Source: Strongylocentrotus purpuratus (lineage: Eukaryota; Echinodermata; Echinoidea; Camarodonta; Strongylocentrotidae). Taken from it: 64,000 bases of DNA. The notes under the pieces were generated by a model that saw only the letters and a program-made list of their open reading frames with translations, had not been told where the DNA came from and searched no databases. A program made the translations under genes and the position numbers. Within the stretch, counting starts at the first letter, position 1. The number at the start of each line of letters is the position of its first letter. Below, one piece after another: positions 51,483-63,249 of this stretch. The stretch is taken from contig NW_022145606.1 in the NCBI RefSeq assembly GCF_000002235.5, positions 52,200,333 through 52,264,332 on the forward strand, in the 5' to 3' direction.

Positions 51483-51626
51483 ATCTTATTCCCCTTTTAT
51501 CACCCCTGCATCATCTCTTTTTTTCACTCTATTTTAAAAAAAGGGGAAAAGGAACTTCATACGTGATGATATACGCAATAGAAATATGGTTTGTTATTAT
51601 CATTACTACAATCGAACCTGTTTATT

Positions 51627-51775
51627 AAAGATAATATGCCCCTTTGCAGCCAACATCAAATTCTGTAGAACTTTACAGGAATAATGAATTTGTCATGTAT
51701 GTCCTATCTGTGAAATTTAAACTTAACAGTGTCCTAATATTCAAATTATGCAAGGTAACCCGTTAACTTGCTAGA
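51627..51775 (+). repeat. Direct flanking repeat, right
   Basis: Counterpart of 49268-49412. Confidence 0.85.
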
Positions 51776-51934
51776 CTTCACTGGCATTTAATATAATTGT
51801 CAGACTGCCGGTACTTTTGCTTTGTTGGCACGTAACGTAGTGACCACTCCCTGCTCTGGTTAGTGGTATATACAGGTATTATAGTGTTATTGGGACTCAT
51901 GTTCCTTTCGGTCACATAATGTCCCTGTGGGTAA

Positions 51935-52110
51935 ACCAAAAAAAAGGTCAGACATGATAGAAATAGATCGATAAAAATATTTTTTATTAAAAAGATCATC
52001 ACGGCCAACGGCCGAATTGCGATCCATTTCCCAAAGATACAATTTAATTGCAATTCAAATTCAAATAACACAAAATATAACATCAATCAAAAATCAAACA
52101 TCAAGACATT
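51935..52110 (-). mobile_element. LINE 3' end
   Basis: Minus strand: AATTCGGCCGTTGGCCGTGA, a small hairpin, is followed by TCTTTTTAATAAAAAATA. The arrangement is the same as the LINE tail at 5925-5990. AATAAA is present. No coding part adjoins. Confidence 0.5.
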
Positions 52111-52139
52111 TTATAAAAATACATTGATCAAATTCAAAT

Positions 52140-52300
52140 TTTTAAAAAAGAAAGAGAAAGTGAGAGGTGTAAGAAAGGGAGAGCTAGAGTGATGAGAAAG
52201 AGAGAGAAAAAGAGAAAGGAAGAAAGAAAGAGACACACAGAGAGAGGAAGAGAGAAAGAGAGAAAGAGAAAGGAAGAAAGAAAGAGAGAGAGAGGATGGG
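52140..52300. repeat. GA-rich low-complexity tract
   Basis: AGAGAAAGAGAAAGGAAGAA-type sequence. Confidence 0.85.
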
Positions 52301-52379
52301 GAATCGAGATTGAGGAAGGTGATTTTTTTTTTACTGAATAGTTATCTATTTCATACAGGTTAGCTCCATCTGTTTTTGT

Positions 52380-53365
52380 TTAAGAGTATAAACATTCATA
52401 AAATTTACAATTTCACTAAGGATAGTTTCTTGGTTTATAATATGTTTTATGTTCTTTTTAATACAATCCATTTCTTTCTTCTTTTCGTTTCTTTTTTCCG
52501 TCTCCAGCAAATATTTCGTTGATTTTTCACACTATTCGATTCATTTTTTGTCTTGACTCCTAATGGAAACTCATCTTCACTTATCTGTTAACCATTGATA
52601 AAATTTCATTTACATTTTGTCCCTTTTCTCTAAATTTTCTTCAGATGGAATTTCGTCATTTTCATTACTAAACTGAATAAATGCTTCTTGTAATTGTTTA
52701 AAAGTTTTATCTTTTTGCATTTGCCTTCGTTTTGAATATTGTATAGTGTATTCTTTTATTTTATTTTCGCACATTTTCCATTTCATCTAGGCATTTAGGT
52801 CTGCATTTTCTAATTTGAATTTACAAATCAAACTTGTTATATTCACCTTATAATTGGCTTCCTTCAAGAGTCAATTATTAATTTCCATGACCCTCATCCT
52901 TTAAAAGTGTTAGAGTTTGGAACATTTTGGAACTGGTTTTATTTAATTCCAGTATCCACCCAACACCAAAACATCATTTGCATATTTCAACTTTGCAACA
53001 ATTGAAATAAATTCGTATAAAATATTTATTTTTCACAACGTTTAGTGGGTGCCTAAAAGTTCAAAATGAAATAAGAAATGTCCTAACATTTCAATCTTAT
53101 GGCTACTACTCTTCTATTAAAATGCATGAAATATTCAAGTTGTTCAACATATTTAGTTTTTCGTAGACATATAGCTACACCTTTTGAGTAAATTGTGCCA
53201 TGATCAAAGGAACAATAATAATCTGCTTTCCGATGTTAAAAAGGTTTCTTGAAGCAAAACGATATTTGATTTCTGCTTAAAATACATACACATATTTTAT
53301 TTCGCTTTAATTCGTCTCTAATCCTTCTTACATTGAGAAATAAGAAGGCAGTGTTTTATACGTTC
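52380..53365 (-). mobile_element. Degraded L1-like LINE: endonuclease and linker
   Basis: The minus strand from 53365 encodes NVRRIRDELKRNKICV, then (other frame) KSNIVLLQETFLTSESRLLL, the LQET motif of the AP-like endonuclease. After a further frame change comes GTIYSKGVAICLRKTKYVEQ. Below, 52800-52560 gives MKWKMCENKIKEYTIQYSKR followed by RQMQKDKTFKQLQEAF, the linker before the reverse transcriptase in L1-type ORF2. Several frameshifts and stops make it a relic. The reverse transcriptase is not present. Confidence 0.75.
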
Positions 53366-53900
53366 GTCCATATTAACAAATCATTACGTCTTACATTTTG
53401 TGTTTCCTCCTTTCCTTTTCTTCCTTTTCTTCGGTGTAGGAGATCTGGATATCTGCTTAATATCTTTACATCAGAAGAAACCGTGTCTTCATTTCCATTC
53501 TCACTTTGTTGGTTAACTTTATCCTCATTTCTACGTGATGATGATGCTGTTGGCTTCGGTCGAAGAAAGTAAAAAAAAAAAAAAAAAAGTCCGATTGGCG
53601 GGATTCCTTTGGCCGTGCGCCAACGTCATAATTGGAGTTGATAAAGCATAACTATTGGCCCGAATTCACAAAGGAGGTTTGTCGACAAACCTGGTTTGTA
53701 AAAAACGCGTCGAAACGCGCGTTATATGAGGCACATAAACCTAGGTCTGTCGTCAGGCCATAATGTCTCGATCGCTCGTGATCTTGGCTATTGTGTCTCT
53801 CGTCTCGCTCGCGTTGCTGGGTTACGCGTACGTCTGCTTGCATTGGCAACTGAACCTTTTATGCCCGGGTTGGTTGCAGATCTTGCATTTAACATAATAC
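53366..53900. other. Unassigned, with one Harbinger-like end
   Basis: GGCCCGAATTCACAAAGGAGG (about 53658) followed by the palindrome GGTTTGTCGACAAACC resembles a TIR element end. No partner end was found before 53900. Confidence 0.35.
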
Positions 53901-53907
53901 ATATGGT

Positions 53908-56106
53908 CAGGCGCGGATCCAGGATTTCTTAGGGGGGGGGGGGGCCAAATTTGAAATTATGCGAGCAAAATATTGGTACGTAATGCTGACCAGCAGTGAC
54001 GTAATGCGGTGGGGGGGGGGGTGGGTGCAGGGAGGGGCGAGTTCCCCCTCCCTCTTGACGTTTCATTGAATCATTAGAGAAAGAAGACGTTTCGTTGTAC
54101 CGTTTTCGAAAATAATCCTCGTCTAAATTCAGTTTTTCCCCGCCCGCGCAAAGCGCGGAAGCTTCTACGATTCATTAAACCATTAGAGAAAAAGACGATT
54201 CGTCGTACAGTTCTCGACTCCGAATCCTAGTCTGAATTCAATTTTTGACGTTTCATAAGATTATGAGAGGAAGAAGACGATTCGCTGTACCGTTCTCGAC
54301 TCTTAATCCTTGTCTGAACTCAGTTCCCCCCTCCCCGCCTGCGCGAAGCGCGGAAGCTTTTACGTTTCATTAAATCATTAGAGAAACAAGACGATTCGTT
54401 GTAGAGTTCTCGACTCTTAATCCTCGTCTGAATTCAGGCTCCCTCCTCCCGCGCGAAGCGCGGAAGCTTTTAAGTTTCATTAAATCATTAGAGAAAGAAG
54501 ACGATTCCGTCGTTACCGTTCTCGACTCTTAATCCTTGTCTAAATTCGTCCCCCCCCCTTCCGCGCGAAGCGCGGAAGCTTTTAAGTTTCATTTAAACCA
54601 CTAGAGAAAGAAGACGGTTCGTTGTACCGTTCTCGAAAATAATCCTCGTCTGAATTTAGTTTCCCCCCCCCCCCCCCCTCCCGCGCGAAGCGCGGAAGCT
54701 TTTAAGTTTCATTAAAATCATTAGAGAAAGAAGACGATTCGTTGTACCGTTCACGAAAATAATTCTCGTCTGAATTTAGTTTCCCCCCTCCCGCGCGAAG
54801 CGCGGAAGCTTCTACGTTTCATTAAATCATTATAGAAACAAGACGATTCGTTGTACCGTTCTTGACTCTGAATCCTAGTCTGAATTCAGTTTTTGACGTT
54901 TCATAAGATTATGAGAGAAAGACGACGATTCGCTTTACCGTTCTCGACTCTTAATCCATGTCTGAATTCTGTTCCCCCCTCCCCTCCTGCGCGAAGCGCG
55001 GAAGCTTTGACGTTTTATTAAATCATTAGAGAAAGAAGACGATGCGTTGTACCGTTCTCTACTCTTAATCCTTGTCTGAATTTCAAAGATGTTCTTTGTC
55101 TGCTCCTTTTTATTCCTACGTCCTTTTCTCTCCTCTCTTTTTTTATTTTGCCGGCGATTTTCGGGAACCGCTCCCACAGCCCCCCCCCCCCCCCTGGCTA
55201 CGCGCCTGCGGTCAGATAAACACATTTTGATAACTTGTCCGATCCCAGAAGCTCAGGGGTTAAAGGCAATAAATTTCGGTCAGATAAGCATCAGGGGCCC
55301 GCCTTAGGGCCCCTGGTGGGGTCGAGGCGGTGGAGCCCCCGGAGGCTCAGGGGTTTTTAGACATTAAATTACCGTCAGATGAGCATCTAAGAGCCCGCCT
55401 TAGGGCCCTAGGTGGAATCCAGGGGCCAGCAGAGCCCCGGAAGCTTGGGAGCTTTAGGCATTTAATCACGGTCAGATGAGCTTATTTTGATGCCTCATTA
55501 TTTTTTGACACATTTTTTTCTTTCTTGCTCTCTTTCTTTTTTATTTTTGTTTAATATATACCTTTTCAAAAAAAAAGTGTGGAGGGGGGGGGGGGGGGGG
55601 CTCGAGGCTCCCGATCCCCGCCGTTCCTCGGGCCCTGACATGTAGGAATCTCAAAAATCACATTTCTTGTCTGGCTGTAAATTTAGGAATTTGTCACATA
55701 CAAACGTATAATTTACTAAAAAGTGAGGCAAAAATTAGGAAATTATGTCATTTCAGCATTATTGTAATCCACCGTTAATATGGAATTAGAAATAAACCAC
55801 GTTTAAATTTGATTTCCCCCAAGCCCTCTACCCCCTATCAGTTCGCCAGTATCTCCCCTTTCCCTTTCCTTCCTTCTCTCTTATTTTTTTTTGATTGGGG
55901 GGGGGGGGGCATCAGCCTGGGAGGCAAGGCCCTTTCGCCCCCCCCCCCGATCTTCTTCTTCTCCCTTTTCTCTCTTTCCCTTTCTCTCCTCTTTCCCTTT
56001 CCTTTCCTTCTTTTCCTTTCTTCTCTCTCTTTTTTTTTTTTTTTTTTTTTTTTTTGGGGGGGGGGGGGGGGCCAAGGCCCGCTCGGCCCCCCTGGATCCG
56101 CGCCTG
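53908..56106 (+). mobile_element. Composite poly-G element, copy 3, with 8-bp target duplication
   Basis: Starts CAGGCGCGGATCCAGG and ends CCTGGATCCGCGCCTG. The flanks CATATGGT (53900-53907) and TATATGGT (56107-56114) match at 7 of 8 bases, as expected of a hAT-type insertion. Order inside: leader, array A (54035-55080, about nine units), array B (55195-55500), module C (55500-55860), array D (55860-56106). It is 2199 bp long and has no transposase. Confidence 0.85.
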
Positions 56107-56143
56107 TATATGGTGCCCGGCTTTTAGACATTTTGAACACCTT

Positions 56144-56439
56144 GGGTGGTATTCCGATAGCGGGTACTAAGTTACGCATATAGTCCACACTTTTATGGAG
56201 TGCCCTGTACAGATTATCTTAATCCTGCGATGAAAAGTGTCCCCAAAATAAATTTTGCAATGAAACTGGAAGAAAAAGATGATATGATTATGATCTGATT
56301 TTCAATAAAGGCCTTGGTAGATTATCTTTGTCATGAATATTGAAGGAGAAAGATGAAACTTAGCATTCCATAAAAGTGTGAACTAAAATTCTTGTCTAGT
56401 CTGGACTTAGTCCCGGCTTAAGTTTTGAGAATACCACCC
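56144..56439. mobile_element. TIR MITE with GGGTGGTATTC ends
   Basis: GGGTGGTATTC and GAATACCACCC form the ends. A second inverted pair, AGTCCACACTTTTATGGA and TCCATAAAAGTGTGAACT, lies inside. It is 296 bp long. The target duplication is not clear. Confidence 0.8.
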
Positions 56440-56729
56440 ATGTTCACTTGTTCGGGATGACCAGAATGAAAGATTCTTCCCCGAAACGTGTTTGCCACAT
56501 TTATCATTCTTGGTAATGGTTGTGAGGGTGGATCAACGTAGCATACCCGATCGCCGTTCAGACAGTTCACCAAATGTCCGTTCACACGTAGTTTTTTTCT
56601 AATTAATCGACCTTTCACTGTACATTTGCATTTCTCAAGATCACATTTAATCATACTATTAGTGACAAAGGAATGTTTATGATTATTACTCTCGTTAAAT
56701 CTTGGTTCAATTTCGTGTTCGGGGTAGTG
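56418..56729 (-). CDS. Uncharacterised ORF with cysteine cluster (possible exon)
   Basis: The minus strand is open from 56729 to TAA at 56420-56418. The last codons lie within the MITE at 56144-56439. The first Met codon is 56654-56652, after TTCCTTTGTCACTAATAG, which could be an acceptor. The peptide has CDLEKCKCTVKGRLIRKKLR and NCLNGDRVCYVDPPSQPLP, a normal-looking composition unlike the repeat artefacts nearby. I do not recognise the family. It may be an exon of a secreted protein whose 3' side was cut by the MITE, or a relic of a mobile element. Confidence 0.3.
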   Translation of the reverse strand, partial: HYPEHEIEPRFNESNNHKHSFVTNSMIKCDLEKCKCTVKGRLIRKKLRVNGHLVNCLNGDRVCYVDPPSQPLPRMINVANTFRGRIFHSGHPEQVNMGGILKT

Positions 56730-56933
56730 TTATATACGGGTACAACAGTGTTGTTTTTTGTTTTTATTGTTATCCAATTATGACAAGCTTCACTCTCTCC
56801 TCTTGGTCTTGCAGTGAAAAAAGGCCAATGACCGGTTGGATGTTTGGATACCAAAAATAGCAACAGATGTTCTATGTTTCAATAAGGCGCAATAAAGATC
56901 CGAACCTTGGACTTGTCTACAAGGTATGTCACG
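56730..56933. other. No gene recognised
   Basis: TGTTATATACGGGTACAAC near 56729 resembles GTGGTATATACAGGTATTAT near 51865, suggesting a further dispersed repeat. Confidence 0.35.
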
Positions 56934-58806
56934 GGTTTGCATGAAGATGGACTTCAATCCATTAGGCACGTATGTGTCCTGTGAGGGTGTGGCTGTTTTG
57001 GGTTTGTATGAAGATGGGCTTCGGTCCATTAGCCACGTATGTGTCCTGTGAGGGTGTGGCTGTTTTGGGTTTGTATATAGATGGACTTCGGTCCATTAGA
57101 CCCGTAGGCGTCCTGTGAGGGTGTGGCTGTTTTGGGTTTGTATGAAGATGGGCTTCGGTCCATTAGGCATGTATGTGTCCTGTGAGGGTGTGGCTGTTTT
57201 GGGTTTGTATGAAGATGGGCTTCGGTCCATTAGGCACGTTTGTGTCCTGTGAGGGTGTGGCTGTTTTGGGTTTGTATGAAGACGGGATTCGGGCTATTGG
57301 GCATGTTTGTGTCCTGTGAGGGTGTGGCTGTTTTGGGTTTGTATGAAGACGGGATTCGGTCCATTAGGCACGTTTGTGTCCTGTGAGGGTGTGGCTATTT
57401 TGGGTTTGTATGAAGACGGGCTTCGATCCATTAGCCGCGTATGTGTCCTGTGAGGGTGTGGCTGTGTTTTGGTTTGTATGAAGACGGGATTCGGTCCATT
57501 AGGCACGTATGTGTCCTTTGAGGGTATGGCTGTTTTGGGTTTGTATGAAGATGGGATTCGGTCCATTAGGCACGTTTGTGTCCTGTGAGGGTGTGGCTAT
57601 TTTGGGTTTGTATGAAGACGGGCTTCGATCCATTAGCCGCGTATGTGTCCTGTGAGGGTGTGGCTGTTTTGGGTTTGTATGAAGACGGGATTCGGTCCAT
57701 TAGGCATGTTTGTGTCCTGTGAGGGTGTGGCTGTTTTGGGTTTGTATGAAGACGGGATTCGGTCCATTAAGCACGTTTGTGTCCTGTGAGGGTGTGGCTA
57801 TTTTGGGTTTGTATGAAGACGGGCTTCGATCCATTAGCCGCGTATGTGTCCTGTGAGGGTGTGGCTGTTTGGGTTTGTATGAAGACGGGATTCGGTCCAT
57901 TAGGCACGTATGTGTCCTTTGAGGGTATGGCTGTTTTGGGTTTGTATGAAGATGGGATTCGGTCCATTAGCCACGTATGTGTCCTGTGAGGGTGTGGCTA
58001 TTTTGGGTTTGTATGAAGATGGACTTCGGTCCATTAGACCCGTAGGCGTCCTGTGAGAGTGTGGCTGTTTTGGGTTTGTATGAAGATGGGCTTCGGTCCA
58101 TTAGGCATGTATGTGTCCTGTGAGGGTGTGGCTGTTTTGTGTTTGTATGAAGATGGGCTTCGGTCCATTAGGCACGTATGTGTCCTGTGAGGGTGTGGCT
58201 ATTTTGGGTTTGTATGAAAACGGGATTCGGGCTATTAGGCATGTATGTGTCCTGTGAGGGTGTGGCTGTTTTGGGTTTGTATGAAGATGGGCTTCGGTCC
58301 ATTAGGCACGTATGTGTCCTGTGAGGCTGTGGCTGTTTTGGGTTTGTATGAAGACGGGATTCGGTCCATTAGCCACGTATGTGTCCTGTGAGGCTGTGGC
58401 TGTTTTGGGTTTGTATGAAGATGGGCTTCGGTCCATTAGACCCGTAGGCGTCCTGTGAGGGTGTGGCTGTTTTGGGTTTGTATGAAGATGGGCTTCGGTC
58501 CATTAGGCACGTTTGTGTCCTGTGAGGGTCTGGCTGTTTTGGGTTTTTATGTAGATGGGCTTCGGTCTATTAGGCACGTATGTGTCCTGTGAGGGTGTGG
58601 CTGTTTTGGGTTTGTATGAAGATGGGCTTCGGTCCATTAGCCACCTATGTGTCCTGTGAGGGTGTGGCTTTTTTGGGTTTGTATGAAGATGGGCTTCGGT
58701 CCATTAGCCACGTATGTGTCCTGTGAGGGTGTGGCTGTTTGGGTTTGTATGAAGATGGGCTTCGGTCCATTAGACCCGTAGGCGTCCTTCGAGGGCGGGG
58801 CTGTTT
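56934..58806 (+). repeat. 67-bp minisatellite (about 28 copies)
   Basis: Unit: GGGTTTGTATGAAGATGGGC, TTCGGTCCATTAGGCACGTA and TGTGTCCTGTGAGGGTGTGG followed by CTGTTTT. Several unit variants (CACGTTT, CCACGTA, GACCCGTAGGC) recur in blocks, which shows higher-order duplication. 67 is not a multiple of three, so only ORFs of about 100 codons or fewer appear. Confidence 0.97.
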
Positions 58807-59454
58807 TAGCGTACATCGCGAATCCGCGATATGAATTTCTTTAATTAAAATGAAATATATGAATATCTGTCCAATCGAGTAAAATGTCCAGTTAATTTCC
58901 AGACCAATATATTGATGTCTCTCTGGCGATGATATCGTCACAAAATGTGCCCTTTTATGGATATTTTCCTTCCAAAAAAAAGTAGAAAATAGCAGTTTCT
59001 AACTAGGGCCAATGAAAAGTCTTGACGTGACCTATGATCTCTCAAAATACATAATTGTATTGGTAATATTTACGATGGTCATGTTCACGGGCATGATAAT
59101 TAAAAATGAGTTTGTTGTTTTAAAGACTACAAAGGAATACTGAACAATCATGACACAAGATGGCTTTTAAGTTTACATAATTTGGTTTACAAAAAAGACT
59201 GTGCATAAAATTTAAAAACAATAACATTATGGAGGGCATATTTATTTCCTAAAATTCAGGCTCGAACAACCGTCGTTGTCATTTTGATTGATGATTTAAC
59301 AATACGATGATTAAACAACTAAGCACGACATGGTAACTGCCTCTGCTTTAGGATTGCCTTTTCGTATATAGGGCACGGATTCATTTCTAATAACCTAAAA
59401 TTACTTAAAATTGAGAGAATTATCCAATCCATATTCTTCCCATCTTCATACCTT
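58807..59454. other. No gene recognised
   Basis: AT-rich DNA without recognisable features. Confidence 0.4.
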
Positions 59455-59645
59455 TTAAAGGGTTGGGTAACATTTTACTCATAAGAGGAAAAGTAAGGAA
59501 CCATGCATGTTTGTTGGGTAAGAGTTAACCAATGGTGGGTAATGTTTAACCAAGGTTGGGTACATAAACAAACCTGAATCTTCCCATTTTAAACTCTTAT
59601 GTTCAAAATTGTACCCAAACTCTACACTGCTTTAAGAGTGCACAT
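59455..59645 (+). repeat. GTTGGGTA-type repeat
   Basis: AAAGGGTTGGGTAACATTTT, CATGTTTGTTGGGTAAGAGT and AACCAAGGTTGGGTACATAA are related to the outer element of the nest at 48105-49262. Confidence 0.5.
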
Positions 59646-59862
59646 ATTATACACCTCTTCGTTATCCCGCTAGCAGAATTACTCCCTATCATATAACACT
59701 ACTGTTTCTAAAATGAAATCGGTGCATGCACATTGCAAGGATACAGCATATAAATATCTATATATTTAATCAATCTTTATATTCTCCCTTTTCTTTTTTG
59801 CAGCTGTAGGGTGATACCGCAACGAGAACTTCGACAGGCATACTAACTGGATCTTGTCCATG

Positions 59863-60135
59863 CAGGCGCGTACGCAGGGGGGGGGGGGGGGGGGGGGGGG
59901 TTACAAACCCCCCCCCCCCCATGTAGTTTTTTTTTGTGTGTAAGTTTGTGTGATGATTTTTGTGAACCCCCCCTCCCCCTTTTGATTTTTTTGTTTTAAT
60001 TATGCCAATGGCTGACCTAAAAAAGGTGACCGACCCCCCCCCAACGGAAATTTCCATGCCAAAAAAAAAGGGCTCCCTCTTACCCCCCCCCCCCGCAACC
60101 CCCCCCCCCCCCCCACCCCCCCCCCCCCCCCCCCC

Positions 60136-60172
<37 letters not shown>

Positions 60173-60198
60173 TTGAAAAAATCCTGCGTACGCCACTG
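59863..60198. mobile_element. hAT-like poly-G/poly-C element, 8-bp duplication TGTCCATG
   Basis: The ends CAGGCGCGTACGCAGG and CCTGCGTACGCCACTG are flanked by TGTCCATG (59855-59862, 60199-60206). It is 336 bp long with several C runs totalling well over 100 bases. It shares CAATGGCTGACCTAAAAAAG with the other poly-C elements. ORFs across it are polyproline artefacts. Confidence 0.95.
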
Positions 60199-60206
60199 TG
60201 TCCATG

Positions 60207-60712
60207 TGCCTATGGTTTGACATTTTCTCTGTTGTTGAGACTTTTGTCAAATTGATGCAAGAAAAAATAAATCATCGATGATCAGTCATCCCTGGCCTCA
60301 ATCCTAACCCGAACGAAATCATTACATTGCCTCTAAAATATTTATCTCGTTTCAAAGTAAAGTATCAATATCCTACATGTAGCCCAATATATTATTGTGT
60401 TGACGACAGGTTAGTCAATTTGGAAATTTTATTGTTTGATATAATGCATTGAAGATTTCAATCTTGTGAATGTGCTTCATAATTTCTGTACAGAAAAAAA
60501 GTGCATAGGAAACCATTAAGGTGTATGCATTTATAGAAATCAATGATCTAAACAGTATATTCCGATTGTAAATTTTCAAATTTTTAATCAGCTGCTTCAT
60601 TCGCTTACACATTGTTCACAAAACGATCTCATTAAATTGAATGACGTAATAATTCCTCCTCGGGTAATATTACTTTTGTTCATGTCGTGAGAGGGGTAAC
60701 TATGGACAATAA
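60207..60712. other. No gene recognised
   Basis: AT-rich DNA without recognisable features. Confidence 0.4.
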
Positions 60713-60716
60713 AAGG

Positions 60717-60752
<36 letters not shown>

Positions 60753-60788
60753 ATGGGAGAGTGATAGAGGGGCAGAGAGAGTGAGAGT

Positions 60789-60827
<39 letters not shown>

Positions 60828-60947
60828 TGAGAGATGATAGAGGGACAGAGAGAGTGAGAGTGAAAGAGAGAGAGAGAGAGAAAGAGGGGAGCTAGGGAGA
60901 GGGATAGACAGCTATGATCAGGCATCCCAGAGAGGGAGAGGGGATAC

Positions 60948-60981
<34 letters not shown>

Positions 60982-60985
60982 GACA
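60713..60985. repeat. (GA)n microsatellite
   Basis: Long GA runs with GGGACAGAGAGAGTGAGAGT units repeated. Confidence 0.95.
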
Positions 60986-61014
60986 GAAGGGGGGGGTAGG
61001 TAGTGAGCAACACT

Positions 61015-61161
61015 AGTTTTTTTTGCCCTCAAAAATTTGAAAATTCGCACCCCCCCCCCCCCTTGAGGCCAAGGGGAGGGGGCCCGTCACCAAATAAAGG
61101 TAAAATTAACGTGTTTTTACCTGTTTTTCCCAGGGGATGGCCCCTCCCTGGATCTGCCACT
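61015..61161 (-). mobile_element. Truncated hAT-like poly-G element
   Basis: Inverted relative to 38760: ends TCCCTGGATCTGCCACT, with GGTAAAATTAACGTG and the poly-C block preceding. The other end is missing. Confidence 0.6.
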
Positions 61162-61184
61162 CGGGAAGAGGACAATTATTATAC

Positions 61185-61320
61185 AACAGGACAAGGGGCA
61201 CTTGTCAAAGTAAAAGGACCTGTTAGATTGGGATAGGGGCAATTATCAAAAGATGAAGGGGGTACTTCTCAGAGGTAGAAAGTGGTACTTCTCTTACCTA
61301 AAAAGGGGCACTTACCTATG
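61185..61320 (-). repeat. AAAAGGGGCACTT units
   Basis: Inverted version of the ATAAGTGCCCC units seen at 5085 and 9028. Confidence 0.5.
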
Positions 61321-62585
61321 AGAATGAGATCACTACATCTATGCGAATATCAAATTGGCAATTTGTTCAACGGATTATGACGTAGTCACCCCTTATTTTC
61401 CCGCTTGTCGTGTACACAAATATCACTAATTCTCTGTTGTTCTCCCATGTACTTTCCCCCTAGTTGAAACACTATTCAAAATATGTTATGGAGAGTATAT
61501 AATTGCCGCCACTCTAAAAAGAAAGATCATCACGAGTTATACACTTTTGACAAATTTTTAATTCTTTTCAATTTAGCCCATTTTTATCGATTCAGCCAAT
61601 TTGAAGAAACCATAGTTATTGAAACTTTCAAAAAGGCAATATTTTATTAATTTTGTCCGATTTCATTACATTTTCACTAGTCTTCTTTTTTTTTATTTTA
61701 TTGCTTTCTTTTTTGAGTTGTTTGCTACAAGGGTTCTGTTTCACTTAACTAAACAAAACTATTAAAAACAAATCAAACTCAATTCAAAAGACTGACTTAA
61801 GAAAATAAATAAATGAGAAAAAATATTTTAGAAAATGAATTTAATATAATGAATAAATTCAAAAAGTAAAAAGAATGAAATAACATCAAAAATTGAATTG
61901 GATCTAATTTAATTCCATAGCATTAATCACATGAATTTAAATAATTTTGTAAGGTTAATGCAAGATAAATGATCTTGGTTGATTTGATCCGTAGTCACCT
62001 TTGATGTTGTTGTTGTTGTTGTTGGTAAATGTTTCATGGCGTTCATTCAGTATTGAATATATACGCCATTAATATCTTCAATTTGATAAGAAAATCAGTT
62101 ATAGTCTTCATAAGAAAACTGAGAATAAAGATTTGTAATGAAATAATTAATTAATAAGTAACGCAATTTATTAGGAGTCTCTGGATGGTTTGCAACTTCG
62201 TGTTTCTGCTTTTTTTAAAGTTTAATCTGGTCAGCCCGGTTTCGATTGCATGGAAACTAGCTTTGCCCGATTTGAAACAGGCTTCTCGGCTACTCGGCGT
62301 GCGTGCGCATTGGTCTTTTTTTTGGTAACGCACGGTGCCTAGACCACTCAGAAACACAGAAACACTAAATTGAGACACATCGTACAGAGGCGCTCCTGAA
62401 ACCGAATTTCCAATCCGTTCAAGTAAATTGTTATACAAATCTTGTCACAAAAATTATCATTATTTGTAAGCAAACATTAAATTGGCCTTTTTGTTAGTAT
62501 CAATGCATAAAAATAGAACAAATTGAAATATGAACGTCTTTCTTTCATCATAGGCCTTATTACATACATACAAACATTATATTTC
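61321..62585. other. No gene recognised
   Basis: AT-rich DNA. A more GC-balanced block at 62150-62440 has a 95-codon minus-strand ORF I cannot identify. Confidence 0.35.
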
Positions 62586-62589
62586 TTTA

Positions 62590-63235
62590 TTTATTCCTCC
62601 TTTTATTTTCTTTAGGAGAATCTCCTAAAGAAGCGAGAGGAGAAAGAAGTACTTTGGCTTATTTTACTTAACTTGTAGGTAAACTTATTAATGAGGTCTC
62701 TTGTTTTATTTGAAGCGACCTGTTCTATGGATGTATAGTAGGATGGCATATTGAGCCTTCTGTGAAAACTCGAAAAGTATTCTTTTTGTTTCTTCTATTG
62801 TTTTGGTGTCTAAATCTGAGAAAAGCATCGCTCGTTCGATGATATACTTATTACAATAAAATATAAAATGTTCTTCTGTTTCACTGATGTTACAATAATC
62901 ACAACATTCTGTTTCACTTAAACCCACTTTAGCCTTTTGTTGGTTCAGTTGAAGAACACCCATTCTCAATCTATGTAATATTACTTCACTGTATCTTGAT
63001 TGATATACATGAATGATTCTCAAATCGTTTTAGAGGTGATTCTATCGTTTCCATCTTTCTTCCCCAATTTCTCGTACTCTTTTACTCAGTATTGATTTCA
63101 ATTCTTGTACATTAAGATCATTGTTAATTTCTATGTTTTTCTTTAATGCTCTCTTTGCAAAACTATCTACTACTTCATTCCCTACTAGTCCACAGTGAGA
63201 TGGGATCCATTCTAGTGTTATGTTTATACATCTAT
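62590..63235 (-). mobile_element. LINE fragment: RNase H domain and C-terminal knuckle
   Basis: The minus strand encodes ITLEWIPSHCGLVGNEVVDS (63217-63150 region), the end of an RNase H domain with its conserved Asp. RALKKNIEINNDLNVQELK follows, and after two in-frame stops HRLRMGVLQLNQQKAKVGLS and CCDYCNISETEEHFIFYCNK (Cys/His knuckle). RNase H in this position is typical of I/R1-type non-LTR elements. The stops show decay, and the 3' part extends to about 62590. Confidence 0.75.
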
Positions 63236-63249
63236 AATGAAGATGAGTA

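Noticed and set aside
49268..51775. LTR retrotransposon suggested by the 145-bp direct repeats
   Set aside because: The repeats do not begin with TG and end with CA, there is no primer-binding site or polyprotein, and the inside is the composite poly-G element.
60002..60220. Proline-rich ORFs here, at 38837-39131 and at 15788-15979
   Set aside because: Translations of poly-C tracts within mobile elements or low-complexity DNA.
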